A DNA stretch of 64,000 bases from Paraspadella gotoi. Lineage: Eukaryota; Chaetognatha. The translations under genes and the position numbers were made by a program. A model generated the notes under the pieces. The model was not told the origin of the DNA. It was given only the letters and a program-made list of their open reading frames with translations, and did no database searches. Of this stretch, positions 22,208-36,484 are shown in pieces. How positions within the stretch are numbered: position 1 is the first letter of the stretch; each line of letters opens with the position of its first letter. Location of the stretch: assembly GCA_051294375.1 (NCBI GenBank), contig CM119271.1:8856120-8920119 (forward strand). The letters are read 5' to 3'.

Positions 22208-24300
22208 AAAAAAAAAGAGGAAAATTGGATTGACAAACCTGACAGTTGAGTGATTGATAGAAGCCGTGTAACTGACAGCTGACTACATGCCACCAAATCA
22301 TTTCTTCGCTCCGAGATCAAAACCGAAAAAACGCCCACCGGGGAAACCGGGCTTGGCCCCGATCGAGCCGAGGGAAAATGCTCGCCGGGGAAGGAGGGCC
22401 TGGGATAGAAAAAAAAGCTTTTTTTTTCCTGAAATATGATAACGATGATAGTATTTAGTCATTTTTTTAGATCCTGGATAAAAGGCGTTCCTACCGCTTG
22501 AGTTTTTTTTTTCGAATTTAAATTTCAATGATATAATAACTCTGAAATTTTATAGGCTATTATGATTAAAAACAGACAAAAAAAGTAGAAACATTTTAGG
22601 ATATGAAATTGGTACACCCAATATAAAAATTATTATATAAAAATTATTATATTAGCCAACCCCCCCTCCACCCAAAAAAATCCGACGCAATCATTATACA
22701 TGTCACATGTCCGATACAATACACGGATTTCAAATGGGAGTGAATGAAAGGATCAAATACTATGGCCAAATTATTTGTTATAGCAACTTCAGATTTTGCG
22801 TTCTGGTAAAAAATCGCTGACGTTTTTATTTCCAACTCCTAATGCTCCAGCTTTCTTACTTTCTTAGTTATAAGCTCATCCATGGCATGGTCGAATTTCA
22901 AAAAAGGAAATTTTTAACCTTCCGGTTATAAGATATATTTTTATGAAAATAAAGAAATGATAAAAAATTCGTTTATTTTACTGATATAGACATTAGAGTA
23001 TGCGCCTAAGCAATCAGAATGTCAAACACTATTTACAGCCACAATGACAGCCATTTTAATTTTATAGTTTTTCTAGTTAAAACTTATAAAAAATAAAAAT
23101 TTTAGCTTAAAAAAAAAGAAAAAATAAATAATGATATGGCAAGAGCCTGTTGCTAACTAAACCTGAAATATATTAACAATAATTTTTTGTATGCTCCCAA
23201 AAAATTATACTAACTAATGAATGTAAAATAAACTAAAATATTTGCTCAATTTTTTTCACAGTTAAAATTGAATTGTCAAATAAGAGGGGAAAATGTTGCA
23301 AAAAAGCTGCTGGAGGCAAGTGCACCAGTGTATATGTAAAGTATTATAAATTTTCCAACTAATGAGATGATAAATATCAATCATATTGAGTCGGTTTAGA
23401 GTAATAACAAATCTTTTCATTTCACTTCCGTTTGAAATCCGTGTAGTTTGAATGGTTAACCTGCTGTTTACTTCAGCTGTTTTAACGAATTAAACGTCAA
23501 AAAATAAACCGAATACTTTTTTCAATCCTGGAGGCCGGAACGGGTGGTCCGATATTTTATCTTCATTCATCATAATTACCATTGAATGTGACGTCGGGCC
23601 GAGATGTTTTGTTGGAATTTGTAATTCGTTTTTTTTCAATATAGCATTGAGTGTATATTTGTCCCTTTTTTTTCTGACCTCACACGTCCAAATGGTTTAC
23701 CACTTTTCCGAGATGAGTGATCATTTGATTTAGAAAAAAAAAAAATTCTGAACCTCTTTGTCCTTGTCATGATAAGAAAATAAAATAAAATACAGAGCTA
23801 CAGTAAGTATTAGTATATTATTGAACTCAGGGCACAGTCTCTCAACATGTGAGGTTCCCTAATGTTCTTTGATCGATCGCTGTGTCTCTTTTTCCATCAG
23901 TCGATATTTTTCAATTTTCTGGTTTCCGTTTGCGACGTCGACGCGTTAATCATGATCGAGAATGTTCGAGAATGTTCGAGAATGTTACGATCAATCTATC
24001 TTTCAACGATGTCGAAATGACCCATGAAATTTGAACTTTATCATGATATAAAAGATTTAGTCTTATCACGAGTTCTACTTACACTAAACTTAAATCGTAC
24101 ATGCAGGGAAAAAGCGTGAGACAAAGATAGAGAGATGTTGAAAGCGTGACTCCGAGAGGAGAGAGATAAAAATGACATTTTCGCTAAATTCATAAAGATA
24201 AAGAAACAATTAATCGTAAGCATAAACCTTTGATTAAAAACCTTAATCAACTTAACATATCTCCTAGATATACAAAAGCCTGGAAATTTAAAACATTTAC
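19777..24300. other. Intergenic region rich in CTTT and CT repeats
   Basis: I see no gene I would defend. (CTTT)n tracts fill 20484-20695 and nearly pure (CT)n covers 22122-22201. Poly-T and poly-G runs occur near 21130-21170 and 21452-21460. (GTC)n stretches lie near 20808-20838 and 21240-21295. Confidence 0.6.
22601..22650 (+). repeat. Interspersed repeat core (copy 3)
   Basis: ATATGAAATTGGTACACCCAATATAAAAATTAT matches the terminal core of the repeat family at 2682, 5622 and 31196 (reverse strand), with one substitution in the palindrome. The downstream body of the repeat is not recognisable here. Confidence 0.55.
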
Positions 24301-24507
24301 CAGATTAATAAGGACGTCTTTCAATTTAAATTCGCTCAAGTCGAGCAAAAAGTCAAAAGTCAAGAACGGATATTCGCCGCGCGGTTTGCCGTAAATTTTA
24401 AAAACTTTTTTGAAAGTATCGCGGATCGATACCATAAATTTTGATGTCGTCGGAGAAACGACGACCAACGCGTATGACAGACATGGGAATTTACGAGTTG
24501 CTGACAT
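24301..24507 (-). CDS. Candidate isolated exon of an unrecognised protein
   Basis: The minus strand is open here with natural-looking protein composition (for example SKFMVSIRDTFKKVFKIYG and FLTFDFLLDLSEFKLKDVL). It ends at a plausible donor, CTG|GTAAATG, at 24300-24299. The upstream side may start at the ATG at 24507 or at an AG acceptor just inside it. No partner exon was found nearby. I do not recognise the family. It could be an exon of a gene with long introns, a pseudogene, or chance. Confidence 0.3.
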
Positions 24508-25420
24508 GGAGGTTTTTGGGCGAGGTCGAACGTTGAAGGGAGCTTACCCGGCTTGCTAAAACGTGCTTTTAAAGTTGAAAAAGTTTCGCATTGTAATCTT
24601 TGTTACTAGAAAAAAAAAACATCCTTGAAGACACTTATTATACTATTAGGAACTAAACAAAACATTCACTGCAATATGCAAATGATATTTACTGATCAAC
24701 TTCCTTTAAACAGATATTTCGACAAGACGAAAAACTAAACCGACGTTCATAACTTGTGACAAAACTTATGACATAACGTATGACATAAGTCAGAAAAACA
24801 TCCGCTTCTCGCGGGCACCGCCCGTCATTTACCATCCAAGTTTACATTAACCTCACAGGCGCATATCATTCTTCCCCATCGCGATTGTTTACAGATTATA
24901 TCCGACCACATTTTTTAACATTTTTTTTTAAATTTTTGCCCCAGTTCGTTTTGTATATAATATTGATTATAAGGGATCGTCAGTTGGCGCGCGTAGCGGC
25001 GATCGATCGAATAGTCAAAGAGAGAGAGAGAAATAGCGAACACAGATATGATGGAAGAGAGAGAGAGAGAGAAAAGAGAGAGAGAGAGAACACACTTCCC
25101 CGGGGTCGTTATCTCTGACCGCATCGGTCGACCATCGATCACGTCCGACAGAAACCCCCGGACCCATTAACCGACTTCGACAATGACGACGAGTCTCCGG
25201 ACGACGTTTCGACGTCCGAATCCGACCAACGGCGTCGCTTCTTTCGCTCTTTTCGACCAATCACAGCGTAAGAAATAACAAGAATGGCGCTTTTTCGCGT
25301 TATATCCAGATTTGGCACTCTCTCTCTCTCTCTCTCTCTCGCTCTCTCGACAATCTTTTTTTTTTTCTTCCTCAATCGTCCGTAGCGTGATTAAGATCGA
25401 TCTTTATTATGTTTTGGGAG

Positions 25421-25488
<68 letters not shown>

Positions 25489-26552
25489 ATTCGTCTTCGG
25501 GTCGTAGACGTCATAATCCAGACGCCCATTCATCTCGAATTCGTGACAGATTTCGATAAGGGATCCGAGGTTAAACCGTTTTTAACAACTACAGTACAGA
25601 TCCAGCGAAATATTATTACAGTGGACTCCGAATTTAACGACCGCTGGAGGTTTGTAGTTTTTTTTAAGGAACAAGGAAAATGCTAAGTGTAGAGGGAATT
25701 TTTTGAGATCTTTTTTCTCTTTGTAAATACTTTCCAGTTTAAATAGTGACTCGTGACTCGTGACTCGTTGAGCTATGTTAAGATCGGATCGAGAACGTTC
25801 AATAGATCTCATTGAATTAATAATATTATATATTATAAATAATGGCGCTAATGACGTTAATAGCCCAAAATCTTTTCTAACGTCGAACCAAGTGCAGATC
25901 AGTTGACGACGTTTGGTTTTTATCGTTTGGCTTTCTGCATTGATTCTGGTAATCCGTCAACTTTTATCGCTCGAAAAACTCCCCGACGACAAAATTAAAA
26001 TAATGACATTTGATTTAAATTTGATGATAAAATTTAAAGAAAACCTTTCACGATGCCAAATTGGATTTCGATCACGGTCTCTATAATTCGGTTCCATTCG
26101 GATTCTTATTTTTCTCTAATTTAGTGTTAATCACAAATACATGCAGATAACTTACATCCAAGATTAAGCATTATGCCTAAAATTCAGTAGGTGAACCTTT
26201 GCTACCCCAATGACTCACATCTAATACTACATTAGAGCATCCGTTGAAAAAAAAACAACAAAACAAAGATTATTTTTTTGCCGCTTGTTCGTGAGGCCTG
26301 ATTTCCTATAAAAAAATTTCGCACTATGATTCACACTGCATAGCTTCTACAATGACATCTTTCGTCTTCGCAACTTTGCCAGCCACGATCCCGTTCCGTC
26401 AAACCAGACCGAATCCTTGGATGTGTTCGATGGCAACTAACAGCCTCGTTTCCAAAATGCTCTATAAATAGAATCGGCGATCAATACTGTACTCTTTAAG
26501 CCATGGGATGTCTATTCACTAGACTAATCACGAGACAAGAGGAGATAATAAT

Positions 26553-26644
<92 letters not shown>

Positions 26645-26756
26645 ATATTTCTCTAATTTAACTATCAATCTCATCCATCTATCCACCATTCTATCTATCT
26701 ATCTTTTTATATATCTATCTATCTATCAATCTCATCCATCTATCCCACATTCTGCT
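24508..26756. other. Intergenic region with GA, CT and CTAT microsatellites
   Basis: I see no gene. Tracts are (GA)n at 25016-25090, (CT)n at 25318-25347, (GA)n at 25422-25488 and (CTAT)n at 26547-26645 with satellites to 26740. The 3' end of the minus-strand HERC gene follows immediately. Confidence 0.65.
26547..26745. repeat. (CTAT)n microsatellite just past the HERC stop
   Basis: About 25 uninterrupted CTAT units lie at 26547-26645, followed by broken units. They lie 3' of the HERC stop codon on the minus strand, so they probably fall in its 3' UTR or just beyond. Confidence 0.85.
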
Positions 26757-27745
26757 TCATTTTCTCGCCTTGGAAGAATAGATGGGCAGGTCTAGCCGGT
26801 TAATGCACGTGTGTGCGACGGGGTAGTAACTCTCGCTGCCGCACGTGGGGCACATCGTCATCTCCACGGCGATCATTCCTTGGACGGGGACGCGATCGCT
26901 CGCCGTCAAGAAAAGGAGGAACTTGCGTTTCTGAATACAAAAAAATATGGACAGTGTGAAAAAGTGGAATTAGTATTTTCCGGTTTATGTAAATGAAAAA
27001 AAATTACTTGTTTCTCTATTTATTTTTTTTTTAAGTATTCGGATTTAAAAAATATCTAATATGTATGAGTTTATTAATTTTATTTCAGTATTTTATTTCT
27101 GTTTTTTATTACCCTATTTTATTATTTTTGCCTTTTATTTTTTGGAATTTTTTTAATTAATTTTATATTCATTTTATAACTTTATAATTTTATAACTTTC
27201 TCCGTTTAATTTTCATTTATTCTGTCCATTATTAGTCTCACTTTTTCTTCCTTTCATTGTCTTTGAATTATTTTTTTATTCTCTCTACAATCTCGTCTAC
27301 AGTCTCGTAGTATCTTTCTTTTTTTTTATATTTCTCTCTTTCTATCCTCCTTTCTATCTATAAGGGGGGTATTTGTTGCCTGTGATAAGATAGGCATATA
27401 ACTATCTTTCCTTCTTTTTATCTTTATATTTATCTTATCTTATCTTATCTTTATCTTTATCCATTTCTTCCCTCCAACCCCTTCTCAAAACCTGCTCCAA
27501 GTTAAATCCGTGAAAGACTTCCCAGAACCACTTGACGACGGTATGCTCCTTCGCGAAGGGCTCCATGTAGACGGTGTGCTCCTCGAAGACGTCGAAGTTG
27601 AAGTTTTCGCTCCCGACGATCGTCTCCATCAATTCCAGCGGATGGAAAAAGGTGAGGATGTCTCCGCCGCAGACGGTGAGAAATCCTGTGCGGAACGCTT
27701 CCAGTTGGGCTGAAAAATAATAAATAAATTGAATTAATTAATTAA

Positions 27746-27817
<72 letters not shown>

Positions 27818-29195
27818 CAAATGACAAGAAAGAATAAATAAATAAATAATAAAAAAATACCTCAAAAAAAAAATAACGAATAAATAGATAAATGAATAAA
27901 CAAATCAATCAATAATTCTATAAGTCAATGAAAAACCATTTTTTGACTAACTTTTCACGGATCCGCGCAGTCTGTGTTCTAGAAACATTTCGACGTATTC
28001 CTCGCGATTTGATGCGTCCACGAAGACTTTCTCGCCGTTTTCTTTCAAGTCGATCAAATTCACTTTGCCCATTTGTTCTTCCATGACCTGAGAACGAAAA
28101 TTATCTTTTTAACCAAGTATATTTCATATAACGAAACAATACAAGGTGATGAAAGTTTGTGAAATTCTCTAAATGAAACATAATCAAACACAGGGTCATT
28201 AAATTTTAATTAAATCCGAAAAATCGAAGATCGTCGACCGTTGTTTTGTTTTTTTCCCGCCCTCATTTTGAGAACGAGGCAGTAATGTGAAAGAAAACAA
28301 AAGGACATTGACCTGAAAGGAGAGAAAAAAAGTTTCTTCGACCGTTTCTCCCTGCGTTTCCTCAAAGTTGAGCAGATTTCGGAGTGAATCGGCCATCGTG
28401 GAATCCACGTCGTCGATATCCTCGATACTGTCGCGAGTTAGTGTAACAATATATAAATAGGAAAAAGCGTTACAGAATTCGTACCAATTCAAAAAAAACC
28501 TGAAGTTGTAACTCGGTTCCAACATCAGTTTGTAAAGGACGAGCGGAAAACTCAATGGAATAATTACGGAATTGTAGATCGCGAGTCCGCACAGCATTCC
28601 GAAAAAACGGAACATTTGCGGCTCTTCGAAAGAGAATGGATTAAACCACAGAGCACCGCCGTTTTGGTAAGTGCGAAACATGCCGAACCTGATGGTGAGT
28701 TTCAAATTTGAAATATTTCTATTTTGTGAAACGCGAAACCTAAAATGATACGATAATTATGTTACACTTTTCTTAAGTGCCAAGCAGAATAAAACCTTGT
28801 TAAAATAAAAATATAACCACTAATAACCACTTACTTCTGATCCATAATTTCCTTGAATAAAAGCATAAAGAATTCTTTTCTCACTCCCCCGTTGTCAACC
28901 GCTTCCTCATCGGAGAAAATTACCTGTTCATTCGCAATAATATTATTACAATAATAATAATAACAACAATAATAATAATAATAATATACAATAATATACA
29001 ATAATAATATTATTACAAAATTTCTAGGTGTAATTTTTTACGAACCACCAAGGGCCTTTTGTACAATTGACGCTCGGTGTCGCTGAACTGTTTCTCGATG
29101 GCGGTAATCGTGTCTTCCAAAACGCTTTGTCTCCGAACGGTCAAGACCAAATTGGGATTGCTATACCTCAGCGGTCCGTGAATATTTCCCGCGGC
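26757..29195 (-). CDS. HECT catalytic domain exons (intact copy)
   Basis: Landmarks in order are [136 protein letters not shown] and [17 protein letters not shown]. All are standard HECT N-lobe, E2-binding and C-lobe segments. The C-terminus ends SSKARK shortly after the DLPIY block, somewhat shorter than vertebrate HERC3/4. The frames are intact, unlike the two downstream copies. Confidence 0.85.
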
Positions 29196-30025
29196 CTGTA
29201 AGGAAAAAAAAAATGACGGATTAGTGAACCGTAATTACGATATAATTTCATGTCCTGTTATATTGTTTTCTATCAATTAGCGTTTCCATTCTTTCCCCTC
29301 CGCCTTTTTTTTTTCCAATACTAACGTGATCTAGAATTTGCTCAAAGTTTCGAGCGTTGATCGTAGTCGCCGCCTCCAGCATCTGCATCTGCGCGTCGGC
29401 CTGCAGCACGGTCGCCTTGGCAACGCCGTCCAACACGAAGGGATAGTCGCAAAAGTGGAAGGGGAGGTTTGGAATCTGTGGAAGGAAGAACGGGGAGGCG
29501 AAGTGAATTGCATCGCTTTTTATTTAAATCATGTTTTCTACTTTTTGTGCCTTTTTATCACCGGTAATAAAACTGTGAAGATATTGGGCAATAGAAAAAA
29601 AAAGCATTACTACATTAATAACGACGATAGCAACGACGCAAACAACAACAACAAAAAAAAAACCGGCCTGCCTGAGGATAAATGACGAACTGGGCCCGAG
29701 AGAGTCGCCAGAGAAAAAAATCCGCGCTCATCTCCCAAATTCGACTGATTTCCGGGAGATAGAATTGGTCGTAGGTGAGGAAGTCCCCGAGTTCTTTGTT
29801 CATCTGCAATGGACGCAGTTATCGTTGAATACGACCATCTAAACGCGCCCTTTGTCTCTCTTTCTCTCTCTCCTGAATATCTCTCTCTCTTTAATATTTT
29901 CCAGTCTCTTTCATTATTCTTCCTTCTTTTCTTTTCTTTTCTTTTCTTTTCTTTTCTTTTCTTTTTCTTTTCTTCTTTCTTTTCTTTTCTTTTCTTTTCT
30001 TTTCTTTCTTTTCTTTTCTTTTCTT

Positions 30026-30080
<55 letters not shown>

Positions 30081-32546
30081 TCTTTCAGCGCTCTTCATGG
30101 CTCTCCACACATCACATTATAAAAATTCTGAGGCTCGTTCGCGTCTGGAGAGGGATCTTGCAAATTGTTTCGTTGAATTTGGCCTAAGTTAAAAAAACAT
30201 ACATACGAATTATAAATTCTATTCTAACTTTACCATAGTCTATCAATCAAATTAATTCATCAATCAGTCGATCAATATAATCCTCCCATGTTCTCAACTG
30301 GAGTTCAATGAAACAAATCAAACAAGCGATTTAAAAGATTGATTCATTTATTCATTCATTAAATTTAATCAAGCGAACCAGTCACCAATCAATCAATCAA
30401 AAAAAAAATCAAACCTGAAACAAGACGAGCAACGTCGCCAGGTGTTCTTTCTCCAGATTTGGCGAGTCGTACCAGTGAAGCAAAGTGTGAACGTGAGTGA
30501 GAGACATAAGAGCGTAAGCGGCGCCGAAGGGAACGAGCAGACCGGACGAGCGCGGCGAGCTGTTAGACCAATGGAAATGAGGTTGGCCACTAAATATTCA
30601 TCGATTTTACCGCAATCAACTTTAAAAAAATGAGTCAGTGTTTAGCGGTATAAAAGTTGCAGCAATAAAACATAATCCTCTGCCTCTCGGACAAGCAACA
30701 GCACCATCGGCGCCAGAGGTAGAACGCGCTTCTCACGACCCAAAATAATTTGGTTCGCGCTCTGCCGATTCGTACAAGTAAGCTAGGGGTACTCCGGCAC
30801 GACTGATTCCTCCAGTCAGACCCGAAGTTCTCAAACTCTCATGCTCAGGGCATCACGGTTTAAAAATGCATTGATAGATTCTAGATTTAATACCATTCTA
30901 TCATCATTATAAATAATATATAATATTATATTATAAGGGAGTGGTCTTTTCATACAATTGAAACATTCTTTGAAATATTTCCAACTTCATTGATAGGGAA
31001 GCCAGGTACTCTGGGAGTAAATAAACAAGACTGTGAGAGAGTCTTGATTGAAAGCTTGCAGGGACCTGCCATGTCATTATCTTGTAAGAGTGATGGAGGC
31101 CTTAAACCACCTAAGCCTGTCCAAAGTCAGGGGCAAGATAGGCTTATTTATTAAATGAATGGATAATTTTTATATTGGTTGTACCAATTTCATATAATAT
31201 TACAGATTATATTGATTAGGAAAAATCACACATTTGGACGAGAGTTTCGGGAACGACGATGAAGACTCTCGCCGTCTCCGAGCTCGGGATTTGGAATTCG
31301 AGGAGGAAGAGAGTCGTCGTGAGGGCGTCGTAGATTTCGGACATCACGCCTGCAATATGACATTATTTGTCAATTCCTCGACATTCCCTTCTTTTCGTTG
31401 AGTTAGTTTCGGTTAACTGAAATAAATCGTTGTTGAATTCAATTTCAAACTTTTCTAATTGTAAATTTCTAAATTGTCAATTTAAGTACGTACCTTGGGG
31501 TCGAAAGAAAATGTTTTTCTTTATTTTTTTTTGGTAGTACCTCGCTTGCCGACGTGGGCACATTCGTCATCTCACGGCGATCATTCCTTGACGGGACGCG
31601 ATCGCTCGCCGTCAGAAAAAAGGAAACTGCGTTTCTGAACATAAAAAAAATATGACAGTGTGAAAAGTGCATAGTAATTTTCCAGGTTTATTTAAAAAAA
31701 TACTGTTTTTTTAAATTCGTAAATACAATATGAGATAAGGGTACTGGATGTGTCCGATCTTACCTCTGCCATGTCCCGGTGGAACAGCTTGGGTTTATGC
31801 ACAGGCCTTTAACTACGTTCGCGGGGACGGTGATTGACCTAATCAGAGATGTTATATGCCTCAAACTAAGCTGACTAGGGTGACTAGGCATGCATACATG
31901 ATGTTTATTTATTTCAGTATTTTATTTCTGTTTTTATTACCCTATTTTATTATTTTTGCCTTTTATTTTTTGGATATTTTTAATTAATTTTATTTCTATA
32001 ATATAATAAACTATATATATATAACTTTATAATTTATACTGCTCGTTTAATTTTCATTTATTCTGTCCATTATTAGTCTCATCTTTTTCTTCCTTTCATG
32101 TCTTTGAAATTATTTTTTATTCTCTCTCATATCTCGTCTACAGTCTCGTAGTATCTTTCTTTTTTTTAATATTTCTCTCTTTCTATCTTTTCTATCTCCT
32201 TTCTATCTTTCCTTCTTTTTATCTTTATATATATCTTATCTATCTTATCTTTATCTTATCATTTCTTCCCTCCCCACCCTTCTCAAACCTGCTCCAAGTT
32301 AAATCCGTGAAAGACTTCCCAGAACCACTTGACGACGTATGCTCCTTCGCGAAGGGCTCCATGTAGACGGTGTGCTCCTCGAAGACGTCGAAGTTGAAGT
32401 TTTCGCTCCGACGATCTCTCCATCAATTCCAGCGGATGGAAAAAGTGAGGATGTCTCCGCCGCAGACGGTGAGAAATCCTGTGCGGAACGCTTCCAGTTG
32501 GCCTGAAAAATAATAAAAAAATTGAATTAATTAATAATTAAATTAA

Positions 32547-32621
<75 letters not shown>

Positions 32622-34886
32622 AAATAACAAATGACAAGAAAATAAAAAATAAATAATAAAATACCTCAAAAAAATAAACGAATAAATAGATAAATGAATA
32701 AACAAATCAATCAATAATTTCTATAAGTCAATGAAAAACTCTTTTTGACTACTTTTCACGGATCCGCGCAGTCTTGGTTCTAGAACATTTCGACGCTATT
32801 CCTCGCGATTTGATGCGTCCACGAAGACTTTCTCGCCGTTTTCTTTCAAGTCGATCAATTCACTTTTCCCATTTGTTCTTCCATGAACCTGAGAACGAAA
32901 ATTATCTTTTAACCAAGGATATATTCATATAACAAACAATACAAGGTGATGAAAGTTTGTGAAATTCTCTAAATGAAGACATAATCAAACACTGGGTCAT
33001 TAAATTTTAATTAAATCCGAAAAATCGAAGATCCGCGACCGTTGTTTTGTTTTTTCCCGCCCTCATTAATGAGAACGAGCAGTAATGTGAAAGAAAACAA
33101 AAAGACATTGACCTGAAAGGAGAGAAAAAATTTCTTCGACCGTTTCTCCCTGCCGTTTCCTCAAAGTTGAGCAGATGTCGATGAATCGGCCATCGTGGAA
33201 TCCACGTCGTCGATATCCTCGATACTGTCGCGAGTTAGTGTAACAAATATAAATAGGAAAAACGTTACAGAATCGTACCAATTCAAAAAACCTGAAGTTG
33301 TAACTCGGTTCCAACATCAGTTTGTAAAGGACGAGCGGAAAATCAATGATAATTACGGAATTGTAGAATCGCGAGTCCGCACAGGCATTCGCAAAAAACG
33401 GAAACATTTGCGCTCTTCGAAGAAGAATGGATTTAAACCACAGAGCACCGCCGTTTTGGTAAGTGCGAAAACATGCCGAACCTGATGGTAGAGTTTAAAT
33501 GAAATATTTCTATTTTGTGAAACGGCAAACCCTAAATGATACGTGATAATTATGTTACAACTTTTCTTAAATGCCAAGCAGAAATAAAACCTTGTTAAAA
33601 AAAAATATAACCACTAATAACCACTTACTTCTGATCCATAATTTCCTTGAATAAAAGCATAAAGAATTCTTTTCTTCACTCCCCCGTTGTCAACCGCTCC
33701 TCATCGGAGAAAATTACACTGTTACATTCGCAATAATATTATTACAACAATAATAATAAACAATAAATAATAATAATTAATATAATATAATATAATATAC
33801 AATAATATACAATAATATATTATTACAAAATCTAGGTTAATTTTTTACGAACCACCAAGGGCCTTTTGTACAATTGACGCTCGGTGTGCTGAACTGTTTC
33901 TCGATGGCGGGTAATCGTGTCTTCCAAAAGCTTTGTCTCCGAACGGTCAAGACCAAATTGGATTGCTATAACCTCAGCGGTCCGTGAATATTTCCCGCCG
34001 GCTGTAAGGAAAAAAAATGACGGATTAGTGAACCGTAATTACGACTATAATTTATGGTCCTGTTATATTGTTTTCTATCAATTAGCGTTTTCATTCTTTC
34101 CCCTCCGCCTTTTTTTTCCAATACTAACGTGATCCAAGATTGCTCAAAGTTTCGAGCGTTGATCGTAGTCGCCGCCTTCCAGCATCTGCATCTGCGCGCT
34201 CGGCCCTGCAGCACGGTCGCCTGGCAACGCCGTCCAACACGAAGGGAAGTCGCAAAAGATGGAGGAAGGGGAGTTTGGAATCTGTGGAAGGAAGAACGGG
34301 GAGGCGAAGCGAATTGCATCGCTTTTATTTAAATCATGTTTTCTACTTTTGTGCCTTTTATCACCGTAATAAACCGATGAAGATATTGGGCAATAGAAAA
34401 AAAAAGCATTACTACATTAATAACGACGATCGCAACACACAAACAACAACAAAAAAAACAGCCTGCCTGAGGATAAATGACGGAACTGGGCCCGAGAAAG
34501 TCGCCAGAGAAAAAAATCCGCGCTCATCTCCCAAATTCGACTGATTTCGGCGAGATAGAATTTGTCGTAGGTGAGGAAGTCACCGAGTTCTTTGTTCATC
34601 TGCAATGGGACGCAGTTATCGTTGAATACGACCATCTAAACCGCGCCTTTGTCTCTCTTTTTCTCTCTCCTGAATATCTCTCTCTCTTTAATTTTCCATC
34701 TCTTTTATTTCTTCTCTTTTCTTTTCTTTCTTTTCTTTCTTTTCTTTTCTTTTCTTTTCTTTTCTTTTCTTTCTTTTCTTTTTTTTTCTTTCTTTTTTTT
34801 TTTTCTTTTCTTTTCTTTCTTTTCTTTTCTTTGTCTTTCTCTTTTCTTTTTTTCTTTTCTTTTTTTTTTTTCTCTCTCTCTTCTCT

Positions 34887-34930
<44 letters not shown>

Positions 34931-36453
34931 TCTCTCACCTCTTTCAGCAGTCTTCATGGCTTCCAAACTCACATTTAAAATTCTGAGGCTCGTCGCGTTC
35001 GAGAGGAGATCTTGCAAATATCGTTTCGTTGAATTTGCCTAAGTTTAAAAAACAACATACGAATTATAAATTCTATTCCTAACTTTACCATAGTCTATTC
35101 AATCAAATTAATTCATCAATCAGTCGATCAATATAATCCTCCCATGTTCTCAACTGGAGTTCAATGAAACAAATCAAACAAGCGATATTAAGATTGATTC
35201 ATTTATTCATTCATTAAATTTAATCAAGCGAACCAGTCACAATCAATCAATCAAAAAAAAAATCAAAACCTGAAACAAGACGAGCAAACGTCGCAGGTGT
35301 TCTTTCTCCAGATTTGGCGAGTCCGTACCAGTGAAGCAAACTGTGAACGTGAGTGAGAGACATATAAGCGTAAGCGGCGCCGAAAGGGAACGAGCAGACC
35401 GGACGAGCGCGGCGAGCTGTTAGATCAAGGAAATGAGTTTTGCCACTAAATATTCATCGATATTTAGCGCGAATAATTTAAAAAATGAGTCAGTATTTTA
35501 GCGGTGTAAAAGTTGCAGCAATAAAACATAATCCTCTGCCTCTCGGACAAGCAACAGCACCATCGGCGCCCAGAGGGTAGAACGCGCTTCTCACGACCAC
35601 AAAAATTGGTTCGCGCTCTGCCGATTCGTACAGTAAGCTAGGGGTACTCCGGCACGACTGATTCCTCCAGTCAGACCGGAAGTTCTCAAACTCTCATGCT
35701 CAGGGCATCACGGTTTAAAAATGCATTGATAGATTCTAGATTTAATACCATTCTATCACTCATTATAAATAATAATAAATTATTATATTAGTAAAGGAGT
35801 GGTCTTTTCATACAATTGAAACTTCTTTGAAATATTTCCAACTTCATTGATAGGAAGCCAGTACTCTGGGGATAAATAAACAAGACTGTGAGAGAGTCGT
35901 TGATTGAAGCTTGCAGGAGCCTGCCATTGTCATTATCTTGTAAGAGGTGATGGAGGCCTTAAACGCACCTAAGCCTGTCCAAAGTCAGGGGCAAATAGGC
36001 CTTATTTATTAAATGAATGGATTAATTTTATATGGTTGCTACCAAATTCATATAATATTACAGATTATATTGATTAGGAAAAATCACACATTGCGACGAG
36101 AGTTTCGGGAACGACGATGAAGACTCTCGCCGTCTCCGAGCTCGGGATTTGGAATTCAGGAGGAAGAGAGTCGTCGTGAGGCGTCGTAGATTTCGGACAT
36201 ACAGCCTGCAATATGACATTATTTGTCAATTCCTCGACATTCCTTCTTTCTGAGTTAGTTTCGGTTAACTGAAATAAATCGTTGGTTGAATTCAATTTCA
36301 AACTTTTCTAATTGTAAATTTCTAAATTGTCAATTTAAGTACGTACCTTGGGGTCGAAAGAAAATGTTTTTCTTTATTTTTTTTTCCCCATATTCTTCTC
36401 CTCTTCTCTCTCTCTCTCTCTCTCTCTCNNNNNNNNNNNNNNNNNNNNNNNNN

Positions 36454-36484
<31 letters not shown>

